Assembly (NCBI GenBank): GCA_023630585.1
Contig: CM042558.1
Span: 19,437,300-19,501,299, forward strand
DNA: 64,000 nucleotides
Source: Cranoglanis bouderius
Taxonomy: Eukaryota; Chordata; Actinopteri; Siluriformes; Cranoglanididae
Reading direction: 5' to 3'
Shown here: positions 44,135-58,346 of the stretch, piece by piece
Layout: every line of letters starts with the position of its first letter
How positions within the stretch are numbered: the first letter of the stretch is position 1
Notes under the pieces: model-generated
Databases searched by the model: none
What the model saw: the letters and a program-made list of their open reading frames with translations, nothing else
Told to the model about the DNA's origin: nothing
Program-made: the position numbers and the translations under genes

Positions 44135-45472
44135 ATGAGCGCACCGGGAAGCCCGCGCGCAGACTCCAGACTGGAGCAGGTCATCCAGGTAACACTGCAG
44201 TCCGATCTGATCTGTTATAGAGTCGTTGTTTAAATCATTTAAGATAAACATATAGCAGAATATCAGAGCTCATATGTAATGCAGGGTTACAGTGCACTTT
44301 ATTTACGTTATTTACTTTATTTATTTATATTTGTAGGGTTTTATACTAAACTCTTACAGTGGCTCAGGATTCTCTACCTGTTCACCAAATGATAAAAGCT
44401 TTAATATTCTCTCAGGGGTCCAAACATTACACTACACTAGACTACAGTATATTTAAACAGTTCTAACTTTAATATTGATTTTTTTTTCAAGGCTTGTGCT
44501 GATGTCATACGATCAGGTTTGCGATCGGCCAGCTGCTGATCCGGAGTCTGTAATGTCTGTAGTAAAGTGTATCATGTGATGACACTCTACACCACAGCGG
44601 TGTTGCGTTCTGGATTGTGATTGGTCAGAAGGTGTTGATTCATTTTCTATAACAGCAGCTCCGACAGTAGCGCAGGTTTATATTAATGCGCTCTCGTTCT
44701 AATACGTTATCAGCAGCTCATTCACAGGGACTTTTGATATAAGTATTCTGTAAGGAGACGTTTATGTAACATTTATGGAAGGAGTCTCCAGTGTCAGCGC
44801 TTTGTCACTCTGTAACTTAAATTTTTCCGACATGATACGCGTTAATATTATAGTATAATAGGGTGTGTCTTATTACGATGTTGTAATACTCTCATGCTCG
44901 GTGTGTGTAGTGTTGTCCTGTCCCGTTTCGCTGTACCTCTCCACGTCCTGTTCTAAATATAAACCCCACCGCTGTGCCGCCACCTGCTCCTCACACAGCA
45001 CACTCCACCCTGATCCCAGTTCAGCCTCGACGTGTCTGATGATCAGGATTAGAATCAGGATTAGATTATTGAGGAATGAAGTACTGTAGAATGTAGCAGA
45101 AGCTGATCCTGGATCAGAGTAAAACACGTAAATGATCATTGTGATGTAATACTAACTGTAATATTGTAATAATACGCATCACAAATTTTCACCAAAAATG
45201 AAATCCAGAGCGTCCAGCTTTACTCCAGACGCAGTCGAGCAGCCGAGACGAGCTCGCCGAGTGAAGTTTGCTTCTTTAGTAGCTAACAAGTAATGGAAGC
45301 TGATAGCCTCCAGTTTAGTGTCATGTACACTGCTGACATAGTAGGTCTCAACAACTCAATATGTACATAATCGGTTATATAAAAAATTTATATTTGGGCT
45401 GTATTTAGGCCACACCCCCTTCCTGAGTCTGAAGATGTGGAACGATAGCAAACTATGCTGAGACATGCTTAT

Positions 45473-45520
<48 letters not shown>

Positions 45521-45680
45521 TGACTTCTAGAAGTTGGAGGAGAGTGTGTTGTCTGAAGAGAAGAGGTTGACAGTGCGAGGCCCCTCCCCTGATGCCCCAC
45601 CCACCTGCATACCGGCTCGTGTGCGAGAAATCGTGACCAAAAACCTAAACGAAAGCGGTACGTAACTTCGGCTCTGTCCC

Positions 45681-45732
<52 letters not shown>

Positions 45733-45941
45733 ATTATATACTCAATATAATCAGTACGGTCTGTCTTTATTCTCCCGCTCTGTCAGCAGCCGGCAGCATG
45801 TCCTCGGTTCTGTCCCTGGAGGAGGAGAACCGAGTCCTTCAGAGTGAACTGAGCCGCCTCGAAGACCTGCTGGCCCACAGCCGCGCCGACCGCGACGAGC
45901 TCGCCATCAAATACAGCGCCATCAGCGAGAGGGTCAGAGGA

Positions 45942-46000
<59 letters not shown>

Positions 46001-46051
46001 GAAAGAGAAACGCTTGACTGACCTGAGCACTGCAGTAGGACCCTCCCTCTT

Positions 46052-46114
<63 letters not shown>

Positions 46115-46206
46115 TCAATGATTGGTTTAGGAGGAATTTCTGTTATACACCTTCATCATTTGTGTTTGGTTGCTTAGCTTCATTTTCTTGGCCTGAGTTT
46201 TGTTTC

Positions 46207-46274
<68 letters not shown>

Positions 46275-47343
46275 AGAAAGCGATAGAGGGGGGGTCCGGC
46301 TCATTTCCTTGGCAAAGTGGAATGGAATGAAGTGAAGTGGCCCATTGCTATGGTGTTTGTTGCCCCTGGAGACAGTAAACAGGGCAGTTGGGGGGTTTAG
46401 GTGGTCCTGCTATGGACTTATAGTGGCACCGTACCAGCTTCATAATGCTTTACATCAAACACAAGCTAAATATATTAAAATAAAGAATTAAAACCATCAC
46501 CAAGCAGGTCAGGGCTGCGACGGGTTACAAAGATGGACGGCGAATAAAATTTTCACCCAGAGCAGCGAATAGGTGTGAACACAAAGAGAATTACATTATG
46601 AGCATTTAAATGACAAAACAACAGGAATTCAGGACTAACCCTGTGTGGCCTGTCCAGAGGATTAGCAGATTAGCAAAGCGACAGGTCATATATGACAGGA
46701 TAAGATGAAAGAGATGAGGTGAAGCCTTGGTGATAAGTTTTTCTTCTGTTTTTTTTTTTTGTGTCAGACAGTAAATAGGAACTAATTGCAGGTAGGAACT
46801 AAAATAGTGAGTGGGGAACTGAAGAAAAGACAATCATTTGGATTTGTGGCTTTAATGTTTCATACTTCATTTACATCGAACTGAAAAATCTCAGTTGAAA
46901 CGTTGCTTGTTGCTGAAACCGTGGCTTCATGTCTCACGTGTATGTAGACTGGGCGATATGACAAAAATATCATACCATGATACCTGAGGACGTTTCTATG
47001 ATACACAATGTGTATCACGATATATAATTTAGCTAACAAACTGTCTGCAAAACAGTAGTAAAATTAAACAAAAACCGTTAAACTGACTTGACGATACTTT
47101 TATTTAATGCCTACAAAAATAAAGAAGATTAAGTTTGTTTACTTTTCCACATGTCGTGTCAGCTGTAAATTCCTACAGGCTCTCCAGCGGACGCCTCAGT
47201 CGGGGTCCTGAGCGTTTCCAGTGGAGACTGGGGTGCATGTTTATCATGGGTGGAGGGCGTTTCCGTGGCGATGCCTCTGTTATTCCTGTTTAGCTGCTTT
47301 TCATCTCAGAGAATTGAGATTGGAGGAAGTAAAAGGAGTGCAT

Positions 47344-47383
<40 letters not shown>

Positions 47384-47742
47384 TAAAGTTTCTTTCAGTC
47401 GCAGGAAAAATTCTAGGCTTCTCTCAGAAAGTGTTGCAAACCAAAACATTTTTTGTTAAATAATTATCTAAATGTTTTTAACAAGGCTTTATATTTTTAT
47501 CACACACACACTTAAACACTTATTGTGAGATAAATATTTAATATCAGTATTATCACATGATAATCCCATTGGGTTTTTTTTCTAAAGGAAACAGTAAAGA
47601 AGAGTAACTATGGACTGTAATGATAACTACAGACAGAATATAATAACTTAATTTATATGACTATATAAATATAAAGCATTATATAAATAAAGCATGTGCT
47701 GATTTAAAATTGCTCGCTCACTGGAATTGCTTGACCGTGTAA

Positions 47743-47823
<81 letters not shown>

Positions 47824-50800
47824 AGTTGGAGCAGGCCCTGCGCTTGGAGGTGGGGGTCAGTGACAGCGACTCTCCGGAGTGTGTGAGTTTGTCTCAGCAG
47901 GTGGTGGAGCTGCGACGGCGTCTGGATGAAGAACAAAACGCTTACAAACGCAAACTCACTGCCTACCAGGAGGGGCAGCAGAGACAAGCTCAACTCGTCC
48001 AGAAACTACAGGCCAAGGTCATTCATTCATTCATTCACTTAGTCATTAATTCACCAACCCATTCACTCACTCATTCATGTGCCTGGCACATCATTTAATT
48101 TATTCATTCACCCGACACCCTATAACTGAATTAATTTATGCAGTTATTGATTATTCTGTGTTGGTGTGTGTTCAGGTTCTGCAGTATAAGAAGAAGTGCA
48201 GTGATCTGGAGCAGTCTGTCCTGGAGAAATCCTCAGAGCAAGTGAGTGTGATTTATTTATACACACGCCACACACACACCACACACATGCCACACACACA
48301 CTATATACACACCATATACACACCTTATACACACCATATACACACCATATACACACCATATACACATCTTACACACCATATACACACCATACACACGCCA
48401 CACACACACCACACACATGCCACACACACACTATATACACACCATATACACACCTTATACACACCATATACACACCATATACACACCATATACACATCTT
48501 ACACACCATATACACATCATATACACACCATATACATACCTTACACACCATATACACACCATATACACACCATATACACACCATATACACACCATATACA
48601 CACCATATGCACACCTTATACACCATATACACACCATATACACACCATATACACACCTTACACACCATATACACACCATATACACACCACATACACACCA
48701 TATACACACCTTATACACACCATATACACACCATATGCACACCTTATACACCACATACACACCATATACACACCATATACACACCTTACACACCATATAC
48801 ACACCATATACACACCACATACACACCATATACACACCTTATACACACCTTACACACCATATACACACTCACCATACACACACCATACACACACCATATA
48901 CACACCTTACACACCATATACACACCATATACACACTCACCTTACACACCATATACACACCATATACACACCACATACACACCACATACACACCACATAC
49001 ACACCATATACACACCATATACACACCATATACACACCATATACACACCATATACACACTCACCATACACACACCATACACACACCATATACACACCTTA
49101 CACACCATATACACATCATATACACACCTTACACACCATATACACACCTTACACACCATATACACACCATATACACACCTTACACACCATATACACACCA
49201 TATACACACCTTACACACCATATACACACCTTACACACCATATACACACCATATACACACCATATACACACCTTACACACCATATACACACCATACACAC
49301 CATATACACACCACATACACACTAAATACACACCTTACACACCATATACACACACACCATATACACCATACACACCATATACACACACACCAAATACAAA
49401 CCTTACACACCACATACACACACCATGCACACACCATACACACCATATACACACCTTACACACCATATACACACCTTACACACCATATACACAGCTTACA
49501 CACCATATACACACCACATACACACTAAATACACACCTTACACAGCATATACACACACCATATACATCATACACACACCTTACACACCATATACACACAC
49601 CAAATACAAACCTTACACACCACATACACACACCATGCACACACCATACACACCATATACACACCTTACACACCATATACACACCATATACACACCTTAC
49701 ACACCATATACACACCACGTACACACTAAATACACACCTTACACACCATATACACACACACCATATACACCATACACACACCTTACACACCATATACACA
49801 CACACCAAATACAAACCTTACACACCACATACACACACCATGCACACACCATACACACCATATACACACCTTACACACCATATACACACCTTACACACCA
49901 TATACACACCATATACACACCTTACACACCATATACACACCTTACACACCATATACACACACACCATATACACCATACACACACCTTACACACCATATAC
50001 ACACACACCAAATACAAACCTTACACACCACATACACACAGCATGCACACACCATACACACCATATTCACACCTTACACACCATATACACACCTTACACA
50101 CCATATACACACCATATACACACCTTACACACCATATACACACCTTACACACCATATACACACCACGTACACACTAAATACACACCTTACACACCATGTA
50201 CACACACACCATATACACCATACACACACCTTACACACCATATACACACACACCAAATACAAACCTTACACACCACATACACACACCATGCACACACCAT
50301 ACACACCATATACACACCTTACACACCATATACACACCATATACACACCTTACACACCATATACACACCTTACACACCATATACACACCACGTACACACT
50401 AAATACACACCTTACACACCATATACACACACCATATACACCATACACACACCTTACATACCATATACACACACCAAATACAAACCTTACACACCACATA
50501 CACACACCATGCACACACCATACACACCAAATACACACCTTACACGCCATATACACACCATATACACACCTTACACACCATATACACACCTTACACACCA
50601 TATACACGCCATATACACCCCATACACTTTAAAAATGGTGTGGGTTCAAACAAAAGGTGCTGTGTTCTAAGTTGTTTAACACATCTATATGTAAATATGA
50701 GGAAATGAAAGCTGAAATTCTGATCTGTCGTCTCATATTCATCTTTCATCTCAAACTCAGATGTCTTCAATGTGTAGTGAAAACAATAGAATTGGCCTTA

Positions 50801-51019
50801 TACACCGTATGCACACATCCTATACATCATGTACATACCATTTACACACCATGTACACACCATGTACACACCATATACAGTATATTACATTCAGAAAATT
50901 GTACACGAACTTTTGTGTTTCTTTCACAGAGTGGGTATGAAAAGTCCACTAATGGTCAGAATGAGTGCAGCAGTGAGCTGGAGACGGCCCTTATCCGCCT
51001 GGAGGAAGAGCAGCAGAGG

Positions 51020-51056
<37 letters not shown>

Positions 51057-51874
51057 AGCTACTTATGCACTGTTTTATGTCCCTGTTTTATGTTTTGTCA
51101 CGGCGAGCAGGAGCAGCAGTCTTTCGGCGGTGAACGCGATGCTGCGTGAACAGTTGGAACAGGCCAGTCTGGCCAATGAGGCACTGAGTCAGGACATCCG
51201 CAGGCTCACCGCTGATTGGACCAAAGCGAGGGAGGAGCTGGAGCAGAAGGAGTCTGATTGGAGGAGAGAGGAGGAGGTTCATTCATTTGCCTACTATTAT
51301 TAACTTTGTACAAGACAATTTGTTATAAATATCAATTTTACTACTACTTATAACAACGACAGTTTACACAGCATATTTATTACATTTACATTTACAGCAT
51401 TTGTTTTGTTTTTTTTGCTTTTTTTGCAGTCGTTCCATAACTACTTCAGCAGTGAGCACAGTCGGCTCCTGACTCTGTGGAGGCAGGTGGTCAGTTTCCG
51501 TAGGAGTGTGTGCGAGATGAAGAGTGCCACCGAGAGGTCAGATCACACACACACACACACACACACACACACCATACCATACCCCGACACACACTCTGTT
51601 ACGCTATGTATCATAATTGTGTTGTTCCAGGGATCTGTCAGTGATGCGCAGCGATCTGGCTCAGGCGGCTCAGAGCGTGCAGCTGCAGTGTGTGTGCGTG
51701 TGTGTGGCGGTGCGGAGTCGTGAGGACGGCTCGGCGCTGGTCCTGGAGCGCGAGGCGGCTCAGCGAGTCACGCTGGAGCAGCTGCTCCGAGAGAAAGAGA
51801 GCGAGATCGCCGAGAGCCAGTCAGAGAGAGAGAAACTCAACAACAGGTCTGTAAAATAAAACAGATAACCGTGT

Positions 51875-51907
<33 letters not shown>

Positions 51908-52509
51908 AAGAGAGTTTAAATAAGGACCTAAACTGTGTTTCATAAAGTTTTCATGAACGCATAACGTAGTATTATTGTAAATAACCGCACTTCTTTTCAT
52001 AACTTTATAGGAAGAACGTTGAGCTGTGATTTATCCGTGTGTTCTGACTGATGTACCACTATACGATTTATACGCACCACTTTTACCTTTGCTTTACATG
52101 TTACACGCTTGGCTTTGTACTAGCTTCGTTCCGACTACTTCCTTCAAAGCTTTATTTTTTGTCGTAATGCCTCACTACAAGTTTAATGAGAAGTCTATAA
52201 CGCGTAGTGACATGTTGATGACGTTTCTGCGTCGGAATGTTTTATACTCGTCGGTGTTGTGGGTGCGTTTAAGTGTGTTCAGCATCTCGGTGTGTCTTGG
52301 TGCGATGTCGTCTGTGTATCGGTAGGCTGGCAGACGCAGAGAGAGAGATGGAGAGACTCAGAGCTCGAGTAGACGAGAGAGAGAACGAGATGACGTCACT
52401 CACACGGAGACTGCAGGTGTGTAGAATTCACCTCAGCTTTAATTCAGTTTCATTCAAACTGACTTCAGATTGTAGGAACAGTTCAAATTCACCCATTAAC
52501 CTAAACGTG

Positions 52510-52551
<42 letters not shown>

Positions 52552-52983
52552 GAGCAGAGCGGGGATGAAGAGTCAGAGCTTCACACACTCAGAGCTCACA
52601 CTAACACTCTGCTGGACACACTGAGAGACATCGCACAGGTAACACACACATCACAGAACACTCAGGAACAACAAAGTCACAAAATCAGACCTCAGCCTCA
52701 CCCACTCACTTGCTCCGCCCACTCTCTTACCCCGCCCCCTGTGCTGTAGTTGATGTTGTCAGATTCGGACTCGGGCGTGTTCGGCTCATCGGTGGAGGCC
52801 GATTCAGAGAACAGCGTTTTGGCTCTGTTGCCGTTGATGCGCTCCTCCTCCCCCCATCGATCCTCATCACCACAGCGGTCACCGTCTCCACGGCGACCCT
52901 CCGCCCTGCCCCTCCCCGAATCCGCTCTCTCATCTCTGCGTGCCATGGCAACCAATAGACAGCTACAGCTCCAGGTACACACT

Positions 52984-53038
<55 letters not shown>

Positions 53039-53530
53039 AAACACTATATAAACCTCTGTACTGTCATACATATATAAAATCATATAGAAATATAAAATGC
53101 AGGGATTTTTAACAGTATAAAAGGACTGAATTTTTTTTTTAAAATGCAGTTCAAATGTTATTTTGTGTCTTTCTGTCTGCAGGAGGTCAAAGGTCGTCTG
53201 CAGTCAGCGCAGTCATCTGTCCAGCAGCTGCGCAAACAGCAGGGGGAGGCGGAGTCATGCAGGAGGGAGGTGGAGCTACGTCTGCAGGCCGTGCAGGGCG
53301 AGAGGGATGACGCTCAGAGAGAGAGAGAGACAGCGGTGAGAGAGAGAGACCGACTCCGACAGGAGAGGGACAAACTCTGCAGGTAATTCATTCCTGTCTC
53401 CTGCTGCAGAGATCACGAACCAATAAACTGGATTAATGTTATCACCATATTTTCATTTATTATTAATTGAATTAATACATTGACTAATTAAATTGATTCA
53501 TTATTTTTGGTGCATCTTTAATGGTTTCTC

Positions 53531-53570
<40 letters not shown>

Positions 53571-53760
53571 GTGAGAAGGAGTGTGTGCAGCAGTCTGTGC
53601 AGGCTTTGCAGACAAAACTGCAGCTGCTACAGATGGATTGTGAGAGACTGCAGCAGGCTGCGGCGTCTGCGCAGAGAGAGAGAGATCACGAACGAGTGGA
53701 GAGAGAGACAGCTGTGCAGGAGAGAGATCGCACCAGAGCAGAGACCGAGAGAGTGTATGG

Positions 53761-53826
<66 letters not shown>

Positions 53827-54001
53827 ATTGGCTGAGAGCAGGAGGGACAATAACATGCAACACACACGCATACACGTATGCCATGGCACACTTACTGAGT
53901 CAGTATTAAGTGTTATTTATTTACTGACAATTAAAATGGCGCAGTAGAAGTCATGCAGAAAATACAGAAAGGATTAATGCAACATACAGTATATTTAAAT
54001 G

Positions 54002-54054
<53 letters not shown>

Positions 54055-54368
54055 ATGTCTTTGTCTGTCTGACTGACTGTCTGTCTGTCTGTCTGTCTGT
54101 GTGCAGTCAGTCTCAGTGGGGACAGAGTGAGAGTCGCTGCAGCTGTCTGCGCTCTGAACTGGCCGCAGTGAAGGAGACGCTCCAGCAGGGGGAGATAGAG
54201 AGACAACTGCTCCAAACTGAGAAGACCCAACTGACTGACACTCTCAGTAAGGTAAGACACACATGCACGCACACACACACACACGCAAAGGAGCTCTGTA
54301 CGTGTGCAGTGACATTTTTTTTTATTCTGTCACTGTGAGAGAAAGAAATAATAATAATATGCACATCT

Positions 54369-54428
<60 letters not shown>

Positions 54429-54627
54429 TGTGTACGTGTGTCCTCTGTCCAGGCGGAGTCCAGTAATGCCGAGCTGATGGTGTTGATGGCAAAGCTGCGC
54501 TCTGAGGAGGCGTCACTGCGAGACTCTCTGGCTAAAATGAGCAGCTTAAACGAGGGACTCGCTCAGGACAAAGCAGAACTGAACACCATCATCATCCAGG
54601 TAAAAAACACAAACAAACAAAAACAAA

Positions 54628-54679
<52 letters not shown>

Positions 54680-55996
54680 TCTCTGTGTACCCAGCTGGAG
54701 GAGGAGAGGAGTGTGCTGCAGGGTCAGAAGAGAGAGGCGGAGCAGGAGAAGCTGACCATCAGGGATGAGCTTGTCCGATTGGAGCAGGACCGACTGGAGC
54801 TGGACTCTGCCCGCCTCATTCTCCACCAATCACTGCAGGAGTCTGAGCAGGCCAGGGCGGGGCTGGAGGCGGAGCTTCAGATGCTCCGGGTGGACAGACA
54901 AAAACTGCAGGAGAAAGTTACACAGGTGATTGTGTATGTGTCTGTCTCTCCCACTGTCTGTCTGTCTCTCTCCCACTGTCTGTCTCTCTGTCTGTCTCTC
55001 CCACTGTCTGTCTGTCTGTTTCTCCCACTGTCTGTCTCATTGTCTGTCTCACTGTCTGTCTCACTGTCTGTCTCACTGTCTCTCCCACTTTCTGTTGCTC
55101 TGTCTCTCCCACTGTCTGTCTCTCTGTCTGTCTCTCCCTCTGTCTGTCTGTCTGTTTCTCCCACTGTCTGTCTCTGTCTGTCTCTGTCTGTCTCCCTGTC
55201 TCTCTCACTGTCTCTCCCACTGTCTGTTTCCCTGACTCTCCCACTGTCTGTCTCTGTCTGTCTCCCTGTCTCTCTGTCTGTCTCTTCCACTGTCTTTTTC
55301 CCTGTCTCTCCCACTGTCTGTCTCCCTGTCTCTCTGTCTGTCTTTTCCACTGTCTGTGTTTCTCTGTCTGTCTCTCCCACTGTCTGTCTCTCTGTCTGTC
55401 TCTCCCACTGTCTGTCTCTCTGTCTGTCTCTCCCACTGTCTCTCTACTGTCTGTTTCTCCTACTGTCTGTCTCTCTGTCTGTCTCTCCCACTGTCTCTCT
55501 CATGTCTGTCTTTTTCTCTGTCTCTCTGTCTGTCCCTCCCACTGTCTGTCTCTTTGTCTGTGTCTCAGTCTCGTGCTTTACTCATATGTCTGACTGCGGT
55601 AGCTGTGTGGTGAGGTGAGCTCTTTGGGGGCGGAGCTTGGCATCATACGTGGCGAGGGGGAGAGAAGGGGCGTGGCTCTGGAGGAAGCCGGGCGGACTAG
55701 GGCGGAGCTTGCTCGTGAGAGGGCGGGGCTTGTGGTTCAACTCACGGCGTCTGAGAGAGATAACGCTGCACTGACGGAGGAGCTTGCTGCATTCAGGTAC
55801 ACAGAGGCAGAATAGCTATTGGTTTATGATTCTTTATTACATTTATTTCATTTTGTTTTATTGGTTTGATTATTTTATCCTTTTTTTGCTTTATTTTCTT
55901 TTTATTTATTGCTGTATTTATTATTTAATTGATGTATTGTTGTAAAAGCACCAGCTGTACTTAATGAATGAACTTTGAGAGAATGACCTATACCAA

Positions 55997-56052
<56 letters not shown>

Positions 56053-56193
56053 GGGTGGAGAGGGAGGCACTGGAGGCGAGTCTGTTCGAGGTGCAGCAGC
56101 AGCTGATGCAGTCAGACTTGCGCAGAGAGCAACTTGAGAATGAAAATCTCAACCTGAGAGCACGACACGATAACACTACAGGTAAAGAGAGAG

Positions 56194-56229
<36 letters not shown>

Positions 56230-56549
56230 CCATGCCATACCTGTCTCTCTGTCTGTCTGTCTGTGTGCTTATCCCTCTGTCTCTGTCTGTGCAGCGGAGC
56301 TGAAGCGTGTGCGTGCGGATGGAGAAATGGCTGCCGCTCAGAGTGAGAGAGAGAGACAGGCTCTTAAACAGGAGCTGATTAACGCTCAGCACGAGGCTCA
56401 GCTCTCTCTCCGTAATGCGCTGTCTGACCACCAGGAGGAGCTGGAGAGACTCTCCAACGACAAGGTCAGCTCCTGTGTGGTACAACGTTGTGACTTACAG
56501 CATCACAGGGTGAAATAGTGACCAAAACAAAGCCAAGGGAATCTCAATA

Positions 56550-56595
<46 letters not shown>

Positions 56596-57221
56596 GAGGC
56601 TCTACGCTGCAGTCTGCAGGCCGAGCAGGAGGAGGCGCTGCGGCGTGTGAGGGACGAGATGGAGGAGCGTCTGCAGAAGATGGAGCGAGAGCGGGAGGAG
56701 CTGCAGGAGGAGATTCGGGCTTTACAGCACACACGGGATCAGAGTCTCCTACAGGCCGAGAGCAACAAGCAGCAGGTAAAGTTCCCCATGGCTGCTCGTA
56801 TTCTGTACGCCGAGTTCCCTGCTCTATCAGTGCAAAGTTTCATGTTCACTTCATGTTCTACCTGCACATGTTTGGGAACAGCATTTACACAGATCCCCAT
56901 TGGGCATATCTTTACCTCGTGCTGTAATGTTTGTCCCCGGCTCTGCAGGCTCTCTCCCTGAAGGAGACGGAGAAGGCCATGCTGTCAGAGAGAGTGTGTT
57001 CCCTACAGGCCGAGCTGAGCTCTGCAAACCTGGAGCTGGAAAGACTGACAAGAGAAACACAACACCTGAAGGAGCAGGAGAGGGTGAGAGAACTTACACA
57101 ACACACACACACTCACAAAACACACACGTTTACATACACCACACAATTTACACAAAGATTCAAAGATCTGGATGTGTAGAAATATGGATCTTCTGGTTTT
57201 CCCTCTCGGCTTGTCTGGGTG

Positions 57222-57261
<40 letters not shown>

Positions 57262-58036
57262 TGGCAGGCTGCAGTAGGAGCTGTGAACACTGAGCTGCAG
57301 GAGCTGCGCATGCAGCTGGAGGACACTGTGAGCTCTAACAGAAGGGAGCTGCGCAGACTTCAGGAGAACTGCACAGAGGAGCAGATACGTGCAGACAACG
57401 CACTCCGAGAGGTGAAACACACACACACACACACTGTTACACTCACACTCACACAGACTCACACACTCACACTCCCTCTCTCTCATCCTCAGCTGGAGGA
57501 GTGTCGCGCTCTTCTCTCGGCCAGCGAGGAGAGCCGAGATGCCACGAGGCGAGACCTTCTGGAGATGGACAGGCGTCTGAGCCATTCACGTGACGCGGGG
57601 GAGGGGCATCGTCGAGACACGGTGGAGCTACGGCGCTCCCTTGGTGATGTCACGAAAGAGAAGGACGCTCTCAACCAGTCAAATGGCCAGCTGAGGGAGG
57701 CGCTGAGAGCAGCGGAGAGCGAACGGATCAGGTGTGTATTGAAAATTTTACTGACACACATTTAATTTATGATCATGATAATCAATCAGTAGGAGATTAG
57801 ATGGTGTGTAGTGATTGGACGCTGTGTATTGATTGGACGCTGTGTATTGACTGGCTGCTGTGTGACCGGATCAGTGTGAAGCGTCAGTGTGAGGAAAAAG
57901 AGCAGCGCGTGGCCGTGCTGGAGGAAACCCTGGCGTCTGCGCAGAAGGAAGTGGGGGATCTGCGCAGCTGTTTGCGGGAGGTGGAGCGATCACGACTGGA
58001 GGCCAGGAGAGAACTGCAGGAACTGCGCAGACAGGT

Positions 58037-58100
<64 letters not shown>

Positions 58101-58314
58101 AACAGTGGTTCCCTAACGCTTGTCCTTGTGCAGGTGAAGGTGGTGGATGTAGAGCGGGAGCAGAAAGCCAGAGAAGTGGCAGAGCTCCAGACTCGTCTCT
58201 CACTGGAGGAGCAGAAGGAGGAGGAACGAGGGAAGGAGCTCTTCTCCATCAAACAGAAGCTCACTGAGGCCGAGACAGCCAGGAACTCCCTCAGAAAAGA
58301 GGTACAGAGAGAAA

Positions 58315-58346
<32 letters not shown>

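Larger units (their letters stand above)
44135..52974 (+). other. crocc: crocc exons 1-12 (rootletin N-terminal region)
   Basis: Exons: 44135-44188, 45531-45657, 45787-45932, 47826-48017, 48176-48241, 50930-51018, 51111-51276, 51430-51536, 51631-51846, 52326-52416, 52552-52638 and 52750-52974. They encode residues 1-522, the part carrying the family-specific N-terminal domain and ending in the Ser/Pro/Arg linker. Exon 3 could begin at 45787 or 45790 (CAGCAG). Exons 4 and 5 include the conserved QYKKKCSDLEQ. Exon 9 has an odd Cys-rich stretch (QCVCVCVAV) where the DNA is TG-rich, so a microsatellite seems to have entered the coding sequence. Confidence 0.9.

Noticed and set aside
48607..50670. 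687-codon open frame on the plus strand
   Set aside because: It is wholly made of satellite units (TPYTHHIH repeats) within crocc intron 5. The strand lacks the bases needed for stops, so openness is expected.
54713..55618. 301-codon frame continuing from crocc exon 17
   Set aside because: Exon 17 has a clear donor at 54925. The rest is the TCTG minisatellite and does not resemble rootletin.
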